A DNA stretch of 64,000 nt. Origin: a virus. Of the stretch, positions 1 to 9,500 are shown piece after piece. Below the pieces are notes generated by a model that searched no databases, was not told the origin of the DNA, and worked only from the letters and a program-made list of their open reading frames with translations. The position numbers and the translations under genes were made by a program. Position 1 is the stretch's first letter. Each line of letters opens with the position of its first letter. The DNA lies in the IMG/VR virus record IMGVR_UViG_3300025010_000007, positions 16,470 to 80,469 of that record; one strand, written 5' to 3'.

Positions 1-75
1 GTAGGCGTACGACCGACCGTAGCTGAGGATCAAGGCGAACACACCCGCACTCGAACCGTAGCCCCAGGAGCCACC
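1..75 (-). other. Putative DGR variable region (VR) of the tail protein, partial
   Basis: Read on the minus strand, the codons after RGG are a conserved frame (GG-W-G-S-AGVFAL-L-RS) interrupted by residues whose codons are TCC, GGC, TAC, AGT, ATC, AGC, TAC, TAC, GCC and TAC. All can be derived from AAC or AAT by changing adenines only. That is the footprint of adenine-specific mutagenic retrohoming. The template repeat and reverse transcriptase are not in this window and would be expected just beyond its left edge. Confidence 0.7.
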
Positions 76-1188
76 ACGAAAGGGCACCCGCTCTCCGTAG
101 TTTCGTATTTGTAAGTTGTCGCCACCATGGGACGCATCAACAGAAGCTAAACCTAAAAGTTTTGCTATATTAGGTACCGTTATACCACCTGCAGCAGTAA
201 GACTTTCAAATAAAACCTGAGAATATCCATAGTCAAATTGACCTCCTGGGATATACATAGGGTTGCTTATTACTGTATTGATCTTAGGATCGCCGCCTAC
301 GTCATGGGATGTAGTAGTCGAATCTCCGGCAGACGTATTGTCATATTTAAGTGTACCTGCAGTGCCAGGAGCAACTAAACTTCCATCTGTTGCAAGTATC
401 GCTTTCCATTCTGCACTGCCCGCCGCTTGATCTTTAGTGTTATCAGCAGCATTATTATCGGCAAGGATCTGGATTTCACCGTTAAGACGAAGGCCACCGA
501 CCCACTCGGACACATTTCCGTTTAAGTCATAGATGCCGAAAGGACTTCCATCATGGCTCCACGCTACTGGACCGCTGCCGGTTGCTACCCTACCTGTCTT
601 GTTGACTCCGGTGTCTTTATGTGACGGTATGCCTTTTTCTGTTGCAACAGCGGCATCATATCCATAGTTGTTGTTACCGCGTGGCATAAATCCGTTTTTC
701 TTGCACCAAAGTGCAACGGCTGCCCACTCCGCGTTGGTCACGAGATGCCAACCTACACCTTTTAACTTGCAATTTGTTAGCGCAGAATCAATTGTCAATG
801 AGTTTGCCGGGTCTTGATATTTCAGTGATAGTGCCCTTGCTGCAGCTCCGCTGCCAACAACGATGTTTTGGTATTTTGACACATAAATAAATGGTTTAAT
901 CACACCATTTAAGATGAATGCCGAATGGGGATATTGTCCGCCACCGGTAAGGACATCTGCTTCATTGAAGCAAGGAACGACCACCATAACGGAAGGATTG
1001 CCCTGGTCATCAAATATTACAGTATTCCGACCAAAGCTGGCATCCTGTACCCGCTCACGCCAGGACCGCTGTTCTGCGGCATCGGTAATAACTCCGCTAC
1101 GCTGGAATCGCTCAGTAAGCGAGATTTCAATTTCGTTAATATCCCTAAGAAGTTGCCCCTGGGTATATGGACCACTAATGTATTGCAT
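1..1188 (-). CDS. Tail-tip/fibre protein with FGE-type C-lectin domain; DGR variable protein (3' end cut by window)
   Basis: The frame is open for 396 codons from ATG 1188 to the window edge with no stop, so the C-terminus lies outside. Residues about 130-240 carry formylglycine-generating-enzyme/sulfatase-modifying-factor hallmarks (GWHLVTNAEW, then YDLNGNVSEWVGGLRL near residue 225), the C-type-lectin-like fold used by phage receptor-binding proteins. The last residues read RGGSWGYGSSAGVFAL and SYGRSYAY, the layout of diversity-generating retroelement target proteins. It is the last gene seen in the tail operon and starts immediately after the stop of the 72-codon gene. By position and fold it is the host-recognition protein. 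FGE enzymatic activity is not expected. Confidence 0.85.
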   Translation of the reverse strand, partial: MQYISGPYTQGQLLRDINEIEISLTERFQRSGVITDAAEQRSWRERVQDASFGRNTVIFDDQGNPSVMVVVPCFNEADVLTGGGQYPHSAFILNGVIKPFIYVSKYQNIVVGSGAAARALSLKYQDPANSLTIDSALTNCKLKGVGWHLVTNAEWAAVALWCKKNGFMPRGNNNYGYDAAVATEKGIPSHKDTGVNKTGRVATGSGPVAWSHDGSPFGIYDLNGNVSEWVGGLRLNGEIQILADNNAADNTKDQAAGSAEWKAILATDGSLVAPGTAGTLKYDNTSAGDSTTTSHDVGGDPKINTVISNPMYIPGGQFDYGYSQVLFESLTAAGGITVPNIAKLLGLASVDASHGGDNLQIRNYGERVPFRGGSWGYGSSAGVFALILSYGRSYAY

Positions 1189-1407
1189 CTATTGTAACCC
1201 TCCCTCTGCTGCCACTGGCATTTCTGATATAGGGAATAATTCAATATTATTTCTACGTAAATCAGCTTCGTAGGTTGATAGATATGTTGATGCAGAAGTT
1301 TTATTGCCTTTGACAGAGGTTTCCCCCACTAGGTCAACGCCTTCATCCATGAAGTCAACTTTTATCGTGGTTGTACCGTCATCATTTTCGATAAATTCAT
1401 GCATCAT
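1189..1407 (-). CDS. Small tail-operon protein, function unknown
   Basis: A 72-codon acidic gene overlapping the upstream gene's stop by an ATGA junction (1407-1404), with a second ATG directly after the first. It sits between a putative fibre/baseplate protein and the DGR-type tail protein, the place where chaperones or small baseplate proteins lie in PBSX-like phages. No domain is recognised. Translational coupling through the overlap suggests it is made with its neighbours. Confidence 0.7.
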   Translation of the reverse strand: MMHEFIENDDGTTTIKVDFMDEGVDLVGETSVKGNKTSASTYLSTYEADLRRNNIELFPISEMPVAAEGGLQ

Positions 1408-2045
1408 GCTTCCATCACCGCCACATTAATATTTACACCTTCTGATATGACGTAGATCGGCACCATAATTGTAGGGTCGAATTTAAATGTTATCACGGTC
1501 CCAGACTCAACAGGGAAACCAGTTTGCTGAGTAACGCTAGACGGGCCAATCCGGAAGCGAAGCACGGGATCTTCGTTTTTAATAATCATCATACGCCTAC
1601 CTGTTTTTGCCGACGCCGCAGCAAATATTTCTGCCGCGGTAGTCGTTACTGTTTTAGTCCCAACGGACGGAGCTGCAACAATTTCATCTCCCGTGCCGGT
1701 AATAGTTGCACTTACTGACGCGTCTACTTTCAACTTTCCGTCAGAAGTCACTCCGACATCGTTTGAGCCATCTGTTATTTTTGCTTTACCAAGTAGTGCA
1801 GTCCCTGCTGGTAGACTACCAGTTAGCTTGGTAGGGATTGCCTCCGCATCCTGGTTAACAACCTTCACATTCCCGGGGCTTGCAGCCGTCAATAACGGGT
1901 TACCCTGGGCATCATACAGCAGCACTCTGCCAGCGCCGCCTTCACCTTTCCACATTTCAAATCCCGTCTCGTCACTATTTACATATTGGGGCACGGGCAA
2001 ACCTCTGTTGGTTACTAAAATATCCGCATCAATAACAGCCGGCAT
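1404..2045 (-). CDS. Tail appendage/baseplate-associated protein
   Basis: ATG 2045 was chosen because GAAAGGGGAG precedes it by about 8 nt; a longer reading to 2156 would run into the upstream gene. The 213-residue product is rich in Thr, Ala, Val and Gly, with beta-rich repeats (around KITDGSNDVGVTSDGKLKVD) and a C-terminal beta-domain ending VISEGVNINVAVMEA. This resembles small phage structural or decoration proteins placed between the XkdU-type protein and the fibre. The exact role is unknown. Confidence 0.65.
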   Translation of the reverse strand: MPAVIDADILVTNRGLPVPQYVNSDETGFEMWKGEGGAGRVLLYDAQGNPLLTAASPGNVKVVNQDAEAIPTKLTGSLPAGTALLGKAKITDGSNDVGVTSDGKLKVDASVSATITGTGDEIVAAPSVGTKTVTTTAAEIFAAASAKTGRRMMIIKNEDPVLRFRIGPSSVTQQTGFPVESGTVITFKFDPTIMVPIYVISEGVNINVAVMEA

Positions 2046-2080
2046 TTTTTTTCTCCCCTTTCTTCTAAAAACCATTTCTC

Positions 2081-2941
2081 CTAGAGTTCGTATAACAAAA
2101 CCTCTGCATCCAGTAGCTTTATACCGTCTAAACCGTAAGTACCGTCGAGAAACCACAAGTCGTGTTCAATTATTACCCTGGAGCTGATATTTTCCGTATT
2201 TTGGTTGCTTGCAGTATAGCCTAAATTTAAGTCATGTTCTTTTTGGATCTCCTTACTACTAAGGTTATACGTACTATCAAGTAAAGCCGCTACAGATTGC
2301 TGTGTAGGCATATAAAAACCCATACATGTTAAAATAGGTTCATTGGCGTAAAGAGACCCACTAAGTAACCAACTACCGTCCAAATACAATATACGCTCAT
2401 TCCAAAAATTGATTGTTGCCCGATAGGTAATAGTAAGTTCTATCTCTTTGGGGTTTGTTGCTAAAAAAGGCATAACCCACACTTTACCAACATGCGCACG
2501 GGTAACTCTTTCAACGAAGGCAGTTATTTGGTCAAAGCCAAAAACATCTGTGTAAGACGGATTAGTTCGGATCCACATCTCACTTAAGTTAAATATGTTT
2601 TCGATAGTCACTTCTATCCCATAAGAGCGCAGTGCATTAATCAGATCCGACTTTGTCATCGGACCGCCGGGTTCTCGCATTATGGCGATAATATTAGCAC
2701 GACGGACATCCAAGGATACAGCCGGATTTATAGGTATACCGTACTCAGTTTCACGAATAGGTATGGTTTCAACGGCTGTAGAGACTCGCATTTCCTGCTT
2801 AACTTGATTAACTAAGGCGTCATACTTATCCAAAACGGTTCCCAGACCTCCAAAAAGCCTTTGGTTCCCCTGACCTTTTAAATCCAGCCACCTGTGCGGG
2901 AAAAAACTCAATAAAAACAATTTAAACCCCAAGGCCATCAC
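2081..2941 (-). CDS. XkdU/YmfQ-like (DUF2313-type) baseplate-to-fibre connector
   Basis: About 286 residues, starting GTG-ATG just after the stop of the baseplate J gene. The N-terminal half fits the XkdU/YmfQ family, which sits next to gpJ-type proteins and links the baseplate to fibres: a putative helical segment followed by the dyad MREPGGPMTKSDLINALRSY. The C-terminal third is extra compared with the roughly 190-residue family size and contains similar short units (YLDGSWLLSGSLY and FLDGTYGLDGIKLLD), suggesting a duplicated beta-motif. Assignment rests largely on gene order. Confidence 0.7.
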   Translation of the reverse strand: MMALGFKLFLLSFFPHRWLDLKGQGNQRLFGGLGTVLDKYDALVNQVKQEMRVSTAVETIPIRETEYGIPINPAVSLDVRRANIIAIMREPGGPMTKSDLINALRSYGIEVTIENIFNLSEMWIRTNPSYTDVFGFDQITAFVERVTRAHVGKVWVMPFLATNPKEIELTITYRATINFWNERILYLDGSWLLSGSLYANEPILTCMGFYMPTQQSVAALLDSTYNLSSKEIQKEHDLNLGYTASNQNTENISSRVIIEHDLWFLDGTYGLDGIKLLDAEVLLYEL

Positions 2942-2944
2942 ATC

Positions 2945-4063
2945 CTACGATATTAAAATCGTTCCAGGTAGCGCCATCTCGGTATTATCCAGCACCTGGT
3001 TTGCTGCTGGTGTGGTCATATTAAAGTCAATCAGTACTGGCTTTTTATCAGTGTCAATCAGGTCATAAGCACCGCTCGCTGCAGTAATAAGGTTAACCAC
3101 ACGGATAATTCGGTCAAGGTTTGCCTGTCCGTTAATATATTCCTTCAAAGCAGCTTCTACAATTGGCCTTCCCGTGTCAACTGTGTATCCTTCCCGCCAC
3201 ACACAATCGGTTAAAGTAACATCCACTGCAACCCCCGTTGGTGAAATAACTAACACTCCTCCATCGGCAATATCGGCAGGTATTTTAGTGTCGATATACG
3301 CCTGCACATCATCAACAAGATCCTGGCTTGGTATCCCGTCAGGACCGGAAATCATAATATCAACTGTTCCATTACCACGATTGCGAGGAAAAACTGTAGC
3401 CGATACCACACCATTAACACTTTCAGCCCAGATCTTATAGTCTGATGAGGTTCCCCCGCGCTCCGGGTTGCGCTTACGGGCCAGGATCCTGGCCCGGTAT
3501 GGTTCATCGTCCTCTTTTTCTGTACCAGTCTGCAAAAGAGCCGAATCAGTTACAAAATCAAACCCGGCCTGAGCCACCAGGTTAATGGCACCATCGGGAA
3601 CGTTTCCAATTTCCCCTGTCTGGGTGCATTCAACCTGTACCCCTACTATAAAAGAACTACCGGTAGGGATATATTTACCCTGCCCAACCACTACCCGAAA
3701 CTGAACAGGTGGGTCATTACCAACCGGTGTGGTAGTTAATAAGAAATCATCTGGTACGAGTAGATCAGCAACCACAGGGGCACTTTTATGCAGCGTTACT
3801 GTATGAATGGACTTGGCAGCTAGTTTTCGGTCTACCCCATATTCATAACCCATTTCGTCTAATTTATCTTCTTTTGCTCCTATAGCTGTTAGCTGGTCAT
3901 AAACCATTTTAATTACAACTACCAGTATATAAATAGCTTCTCTTAGTCCTACGATCAGATGTTTAATAACCCATTGATTAGCTAAATCCTGAATGGTTTT
4001 ATTCGACCCAACAATGTCATTAACCAGGGTCTGTGTAATTTCGTCCTTTGTTGGCCATATCAA
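2945..4063 (-). CDS. Baseplate J-like protein (XkdT-type wedge component)
   Basis: A 372-residue product starting at TTG 4063, which overlaps the previous stop (TTGA) and has GGAGGTG 8 nt upstream. It shows the gpJ pattern: N-terminal helix, a central domain with the typical segments GTEKEDDEPYRARILARKRNPERGGTSSDY (split by variable loops) and a C-terminal region around TVDIMISGPDG. In contractile-tail phages this protein forms the wedge ring around the hub. Neighbours on both sides follow PBSX order (XkdS before, XkdU after). Confidence 0.9.
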   Translation of the reverse strand: MIWPTKDEITQTLVNDIVGSNKTIQDLANQWVIKHLIVGLREAIYILVVVIKMVYDQLTAIGAKEDKLDEMGYEYGVDRKLAAKSIHTVTLHKSAPVVADLLVPDDFLLTTTPVGNDPPVQFRVVVGQGKYIPTGSSFIVGVQVECTQTGEIGNVPDGAINLVAQAGFDFVTDSALLQTGTEKEDDEPYRARILARKRNPERGGTSSDYKIWAESVNGVVSATVFPRNRGNGTVDIMISGPDGIPSQDLVDDVQAYIDTKIPADIADGGVLVISPTGVAVDVTLTDCVWREGYTVDTGRPIVEAALKEYINGQANLDRIIRVVNLITAASGAYDLIDTDKKPVLIDFNMTTPAANQVLDNTEMALPGTILIS

Positions 4064-4476
4064 ATATTTTCACCTCCAAGCGATAATTGAAGTTCCTGTA
4101 GCTCAGTCTCGCCTCGGGGAAGGTATTTAACGTAAAGCATTTTGACCTGCTTACCTTCGATTGTGATTAACTGCAGCTGACATTCAAATACCTGCTCTAT
4201 CCACCCTTGCCCTCCACTCTGGGTACCAATAAGCAGCAGGGCTGCTCTAGCCTCAGCCTCTACCATTCTCGCATTCTCCTCGGTATATGGCTTGGTTAGC
4301 AAAGTATACAATGTTGTTCCATAGTTGAGGAAAAACACACTTTCACCCAGGTCGGTTAATAGTCGTAAATAGGCTTGCTGCTTGATATTATCTTCGCTGC
4401 TAACAGTTGATAGGTTGTCCATGTCAAAAACAATATCTCCGTTTAAAATTAAAATATCTGTTCCAGTATTTATCAT
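4060..4476 (-). CDS. gp25/XkdS-like (DUF2634-type) baseplate protein
   Basis: 138 residues, overlapping both neighbours by 4 nt. Contains the gp25/lysozyme-like baseplate signature DNIKQQAYLRLLTDLGES followed by NYGT, typical of the small wedge component that contacts the sheath base. Position between the DUF2577-like gene and baseplate J supports the call. Confidence 0.85.
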   Translation of the reverse strand: MINTGTDILILNGDIVFDMDNLSTVSSEDNIKQQAYLRLLTDLGESVFFLNYGTTLYTLLTKPYTEENARMVEAEARAALLLIGTQSGGQGWIEQVFECQLQLITIEGKQVKMLYVKYLPRGETELQELQLSLGGENI

Positions 4477-4883
4477 GTTTCAAACTCCGTTAACTTAGGT
4501 TCATCTTCAGCAACTAAGGGACCTTTATCAATGAGCCCCAAGACCACATATTGTTCACTGCCGAGGCTTCCTTGAACTGCGGCTGCCAGAACTTCTTGGC
4601 CTACCTTGTAGGGCCACTGAGGCAGGTGTATTGTATGATCCTCATGCGGGTGAGACGGTCCCGGGGGAACATGCTCAGGGTGCGTAGCATGGGTTTTATG
4701 CCGGCGAAACGGGTAAAAGGTATCCATAAGGCACCTACACCAGCCTGTTTCTGTTTCCCATGGCTGTATTAGAATCTTTAACAACCTGTTATCCTCGTCA
4801 ACGGCAACAATTTCAGCGAAGACAATAGGGGATTGAGGAATTAAATCTTCCATTGTTTTTTGCTGCTCAGTAAATAGTCTCAT
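4473..4883 (-). CDS. XkdR-like (DUF2577-type) baseplate protein
   Basis: 136 residues in the XkdR position. The middle is unusually rich in His and Pro (HKTHATHPEHVPPGPSHPHE), a plausible metal-binding or spike-tip-like segment. The rest has an OB-like pattern (VDEDNRLLKILIQPW and VGQEVLAAAVQGSLGSEQYVVLG), as in small baseplate spike or hub proteins. It overlaps the next gene by 4 nt and abuts the XkdQ-like hub gene. Confidence 0.75.
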   Translation of the reverse strand: MRLFTEQQKTMEDLIPQSPIVFAEIVAVDEDNRLLKILIQPWETETGWCRCLMDTFYPFRRHKTHATHPEHVPPGPSHPHEDHTIHLPQWPYKVGQEVLAAAVQGSLGSEQYVVLGLIDKGPLVAEDEPKLTEFET

Positions 4884-6010
4884 TAACCGAATTGCCCCCC
4901 TTCCTCAAAAGGTAGATTCGTAAAGCTAATTTCTGCCTTTAAACCTTCTTTTGATCCCAATACCACGATTTTAGGTGTAAAGTATACCTGACTCAACCCA
5001 ACCCCCACACCATTTAGACTAATGCGCCGGTCATTTGATAGCTCCGGAAACCAGTCAGTGTCAAATGAACCATATACCTGCTGCCGAGACAAATCCTCCA
5101 GGATACTTCTTGCTTTTCTCTGGCATTGATCCCGGGTAAGATTCGGGTAGTAATACCGTTGGGTGTACTTGTGCCCGGTCGATGAACCTGAAAAGGACGC
5201 CTTTTCTACTATACGCTGCCCTTTGCCTTTCTTTTTACCAGGTATCCAGGATATAACCTCCACTATAAGGTTACGTGCTGCGTTGGGGGCTCTTTCAATA
5301 CAAAAATGCTCATCAATGTTAAAGCCCCAGGTAAAAGAAATCGGGTCAAGGGTATAGCCGGGGAGATTTTCTTGCGGACCAAAATACCATTCCTCGCCCT
5401 TCACCCTTGTTGTAAATCCTTCATTTTGGGCCATATATAAAACAAAATCCCAGTGTGATATTTCACGCTTCGTGTCAACATGGTCTTCCTTTTCGTATCC
5501 ACCTATCAGAGTGGCTGTTTCCACCGGTACCACTGGAGTTAAACCATGAATAGCAGCAATTTGCTTAAACGCAGCTGTAGAAGTCTGGTTTTGCCACTTA
5601 GCTGTCTCCTTATAGTCAAATGGCTTTGCAGCATAAGAGCGACCATGGATAGTTACAATTTCCCCATCGCGCTTAGAGAAATCCCAAGTAGGCCTGTCCA
5701 TCATGCCTTCAATTAACAAAGCAGGATCTCCCTCGCCCTCGAAACCGGCTTCAATTTTAACTGCTGCTGTGCCAAAAACCAGTTCAGAGGATTTTGATGG
5801 ACCACTAAAGAGCAGTTCATCCCGAGGCTGGTTTTCGGTTACCTCCCATGGCAAAGTTACCTGAAAGGCATCAACTGCCCCCAATCCGTTAGCCTCTGCC
5901 TGAAAAGAAATCCAATCTACAACCCGCTTATCATTTATACTTATTATTACTATTGGTTTACCAATAGTACGAAATGGACCTTTACGGTTCACAAAGGGAT
6001 CCTTAAGCAC
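4883..6010 (-). CDS. XkdQ-like tail hub protein (phage late control D family)
   Basis: 375 residues, with an 8-nt overlap with the LysM gene. The order LysM protein, this gene, DUF2577-like gene is that of PBSX xkdP-xkdQ-xkdR. The sequence has a gpD/gp27-like hub pattern: an N-terminal beta-domain and a segment around YYYPNLTRDQCQRKARSIL typical of this family. It forms the central hub under the tail tube. Confidence 0.8.
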   Translation of the reverse strand: MLKDPFVNRKGPFRTIGKPIVIISINDKRVVDWISFQAEANGLGAVDAFQVTLPWEVTENQPRDELLFSGPSKSSELVFGTAAVKIEAGFEGEGDPALLIEGMMDRPTWDFSKRDGEIVTIHGRSYAAKPFDYKETAKWQNQTSTAAFKQIAAIHGLTPVVPVETATLIGGYEKEDHVDTKREISHWDFVLYMAQNEGFTTRVKGEEWYFGPQENLPGYTLDPISFTWGFNIDEHFCIERAPNAARNLIVEVISWIPGKKKGKGQRIVEKASFSGSSTGHKYTQRYYYPNLTRDQCQRKARSILEDLSRQQVYGSFDTDWFPELSNDRRISLNGVGVGLSQVYFTPKIVVLGSKEGLKAEISFTNLPFEEGGQFG

Positions 6011-6590
6011 TATTTATCACCAACTTCATGCCGGGTTGGATTTTATGCGGTCCATTAGCCAGAATGCCCTGATTATCCTGGTATATCTGTTCCCACTTAT
6101 TTGGGTCACCTAAAAGGTTTGCGGCAATTCGGCTTAATGTATCTCCCGACTTTACGATATATTCTTTATTACTTATTGTCGTTGACTCCGCTACCAGTGA
6201 AGTTGCCTTATCTACCGCATCTACCACCTGAGTTTGATTTGAACTGTTATCAACAACCCGGCGTACCGTAATGGAAAAAGGAATTCGCCGGGCAGTCTTG
6301 TAATCCGGTAAGAATTCCTCTATTACTACAGGTATCGTAAATTTCTCAGTAGTAAGCAGCACTGCCTTTCCAGCAGTTCTCATTAGGCCTATGGTCATCA
6401 TGCGTTCATAGGCATCAGTACCAGTAAACGTGCCACTCCAGCTTATAGGTCGGTAAGTCGGGCCAAAGTCCTGTATGCTCATACTGCCGCCCGGAAATTC
6501 CCGGATGGCTAACATCTGCTTGCCGCCTAACTGGATTAAATCGGGCTTTTCAAAATCCCTTAGCTCAACCCCTCCGAGAGAAACTTTCAT
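6003..6590 (-). CDS. XkdP-like LysM-domain tail protein
   Basis: 195 residues. Residues about 140-195 form a LysM module (YIVKSGDTLSRIAANLLGD then WEQIYQDNQ). In PBSX-like tails this protein caps the tape measure and baseplate hub. It sits between the tape measure gene and the XkdQ-like gene with almost no spacing. Confidence 0.9.
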   Translation of the reverse strand: MKVSLGGVELRDFEKPDLIQLGGKQMLAIREFPGGSMSIQDFGPTYRPISWSGTFTGTDAYERMMTIGLMRTAGKAVLLTTEKFTIPVVIEEFLPDYKTARRIPFSITVRRVVDNSSNQTQVVDAVDKATSLVAESTTISNKEYIVKSGDTLSRIAANLLGDPNKWEQIYQDNQGILANGPHKIQPGMKLVINSA

Positions 6591-6593
6591 CTA

Positions 6594-9500
6594 CTATACC
6601 CCCTGGAAGCTGGTATGCCGCCCTATAGTGAGTCGGGCTTGCTGGGCTTTAAAGCCACTTCTTCTTTCTAATATATCAGCCACGCGTTCGGCAAGTACCC
6701 TAGAATCCTCACCCGGCTGTTGATAAATGTTTATTGTCACATCTCCATGATTATACACTTCCTTCCTGCCCAACACATCTGACAGTCTATGATTAGGTGT
6801 AATTTGACTACCCCGCGGTACATTCATTAACTCAGGCCCTTTTTCACCTACCCAGGCTAAGCCACCAGGGGCAGAATCCGTACCTGCAGCAAATCGAGCT
6901 ATATTGTCATACATACTACCAGCTAATGCCTGACCACCAAACGAGCCCAAACCTGCACCAACTGCTGCACCAATCAGTGCTGTCAAAGGCGATAAAACAC
7001 CAGCGCCGACAAGCGATCCGGTTACAGCACCAGTTAAAGCCCCTACTCCTATGGAACCCAGTGAAGAGCCTAGTTCTTTTGCTAATGCTTGCTTTTTATC
7101 ATTTGCACTAATTATTTCCGATGCAGAAGCAAACAGTGCTAATGGTATAGCTAATCTTGAGAGTGTCTTAGTTATATCACTAAATCCCCGTGCAAGGTTT
7201 TTTGCTTGGTGGGCTATCCTGCGAACCTTATCCGCTTCTTCTATTGTGTTTGTTTTAGCTATTTTCTTCACATAGTCTTTATGAATTTCATGTACGGCTT
7301 TTTCATATCCAGTTCTACTAGATTCAAGCCCTACCGCCGCGTATTCAGCATTGTTAGCGCTATTTTGTATTTTTTCGCTACCGAAAAATCCTTTGACCCC
7401 ACCCCAGGCATTAGACATGAAATTTCCAATACCACCAAAGAAACCTCCTTCAGCGTGCATTGGAATCCCTAGCATCTCTCCAGCCCTTTGCCATAAGGCT
7501 AGTGCTCCACCTCTTCTGCTTAGGGACAGAGGAATAATGACCTCTGGGCCAGCCTCACCTACAAGCCCAAGGTGTGAGCTGGTTATAATGCCACCGGAAG
7601 CGTACTTTGCAAGTGTCGAACCAGTTTCGCCTGACGTAACACTTACACTTCCGCCTATACCTGCACTCCTTTTAATATTTGACCATATCTCTTGCACCGC
7701 ATGGACAGGGGACGTTGCCATGGACTTAATACCATCCACCAACATGCTTATTATATTGGCACCGAGATTATAAAAATCTGTTCCTAAGTTACCAAGAGTA
7801 GACTTCATATCAGTCCATGTATCGGAAAACATATTTTTGATGTCTGTCCAAGCCTTGCCCCATTTACCCGTTAAGATATCGCAACCAATAACAATAATAC
7901 CAGACACAATATCCCATGCAATTTTAATTACTCCCACAATATAATCCCAAGCTAGTTTGGCTGAACTTTTAATGACACTCCAAGCACCTTTTAGAAATGC
8001 AATTGCTGGCTGCACACCGTTTTTGATAAGCGGTCCTACCACTAACCATACATTTGCCATTGCCTGTTTTATAAGAGGCATATTAGTAATAAACCAGGAT
8101 TTAACCGTTGTCCATGCGCTTATCGTAGAACTTCTTACTGCGTTCCATGCTCCCATAATGGAATTCTTAATCTCATTAAATGCGGGCATAATCGCCGACT
8201 TAATAGTGTTCCAGAAACCAACCAATAATGGTCTTATGGTGTCCCAATTCTTGTACACAAGATAGGCAATACCTGCAACAGCAGCAATGGCAAGGACAGC
8301 TCCGCCAGAAAATAAGGCTATTTTACCGAAGGTGATACCAGCAACCGATAAGGCTAATTGTAGGGCTCTAAAAGATGTAACAACTACGGTAATTGCGCCA
8401 CCTATTGCCAAAAAAGCACTAACACCACCCGCAATAGCAAATATATATTTACTCACCTGGGGATGCTTATCAAAATATTTTGTTAGCACCTCCAGTTCAT
8501 CCCTTATAAGATTAAACATTTTCGATGTTCCATCAAGCAAAGGTGTGCCCAGCACGGTCAGAGATGTAACCCATGATTCTTTAGCTGTATCCATTATTTG
8601 GTTAAAATTCTGCATTTGCAAAGACACGCGCTCATTTAAGCTCAACTGATTTATTAAGCCATCTTGAATTTCCTCAAGCGAACCCTCCCCAGTTCGCAGT
8701 AGGGTGTATGCTGTCCTTCCGCCCTGTTCGCCGAACACTTTATGGAACAGTTTAATTAGTTTATCTGTACCCATCCCTTGCTCCGCCAGTTCAAATTGCC
8801 GCCCTATCTCTTTTTCATCGGCAATAATTTTGCCTCCACCGACAGTTTTTCGTAATATTTCCGCAATATCTTTAGCGGCTTTTAGTTGTCCTCGTGGATC
8901 TTTAGCGTAATCAAGGAATATAGACTTACCTGAACTGTCCAGCCAACCGACTTCGGCCATCATCTCTGTTTGTTTTTTTGTTTGCGGTACAAGGCGTTCC
9001 AGGAAGTTGCGTACAAATGTACCAGCGGAAGCACCTTCAGGTGTTTGAGTTCTGGTTAATGCAACCAGCACAGAAGAATCCAACACCTGTTCAGCTTTAC
9101 TCCTATTAAGCCACATTCGCGTAGCTACACCAGCCATATTACCCAGGCCCCGGTTAATATCTTCTGCATTTGCTGAAGAAGCTGCAGCTACTTTTGTTAC
9201 TGTATCAGCAGCTTCAAGCATTTGCTGGCCTGTCAACTGAAAACCAGCTCTAGTTTGAACCATAAGTTCTGCAGCAGATTCTGGAACCATTTTATTTAAC
9301 TGAGCAAATTTTATAGTGGCCTCAGCGGCTCCGTTCATAATATCCTGATACTGAATACCGCCCTTTTGAAGCTCAACAAAAACACGTCCGGCATCAAGAT
9401 TAGAAAATGTTGTTTCAAGACCTAACCTGGTGGTAAGGTTTTGAATGTCATGCATTTTTTGAGTAATTTCATTGGCCTTGGACGGGTCAAAAAGATCTTT

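Noticed and set aside
7351-7773. Plus-strand ORFs opposite the tape measure gene
   Set aside because: They mirror the codon pattern of a strongly supported minus-strand gene and have no ribosome sites.
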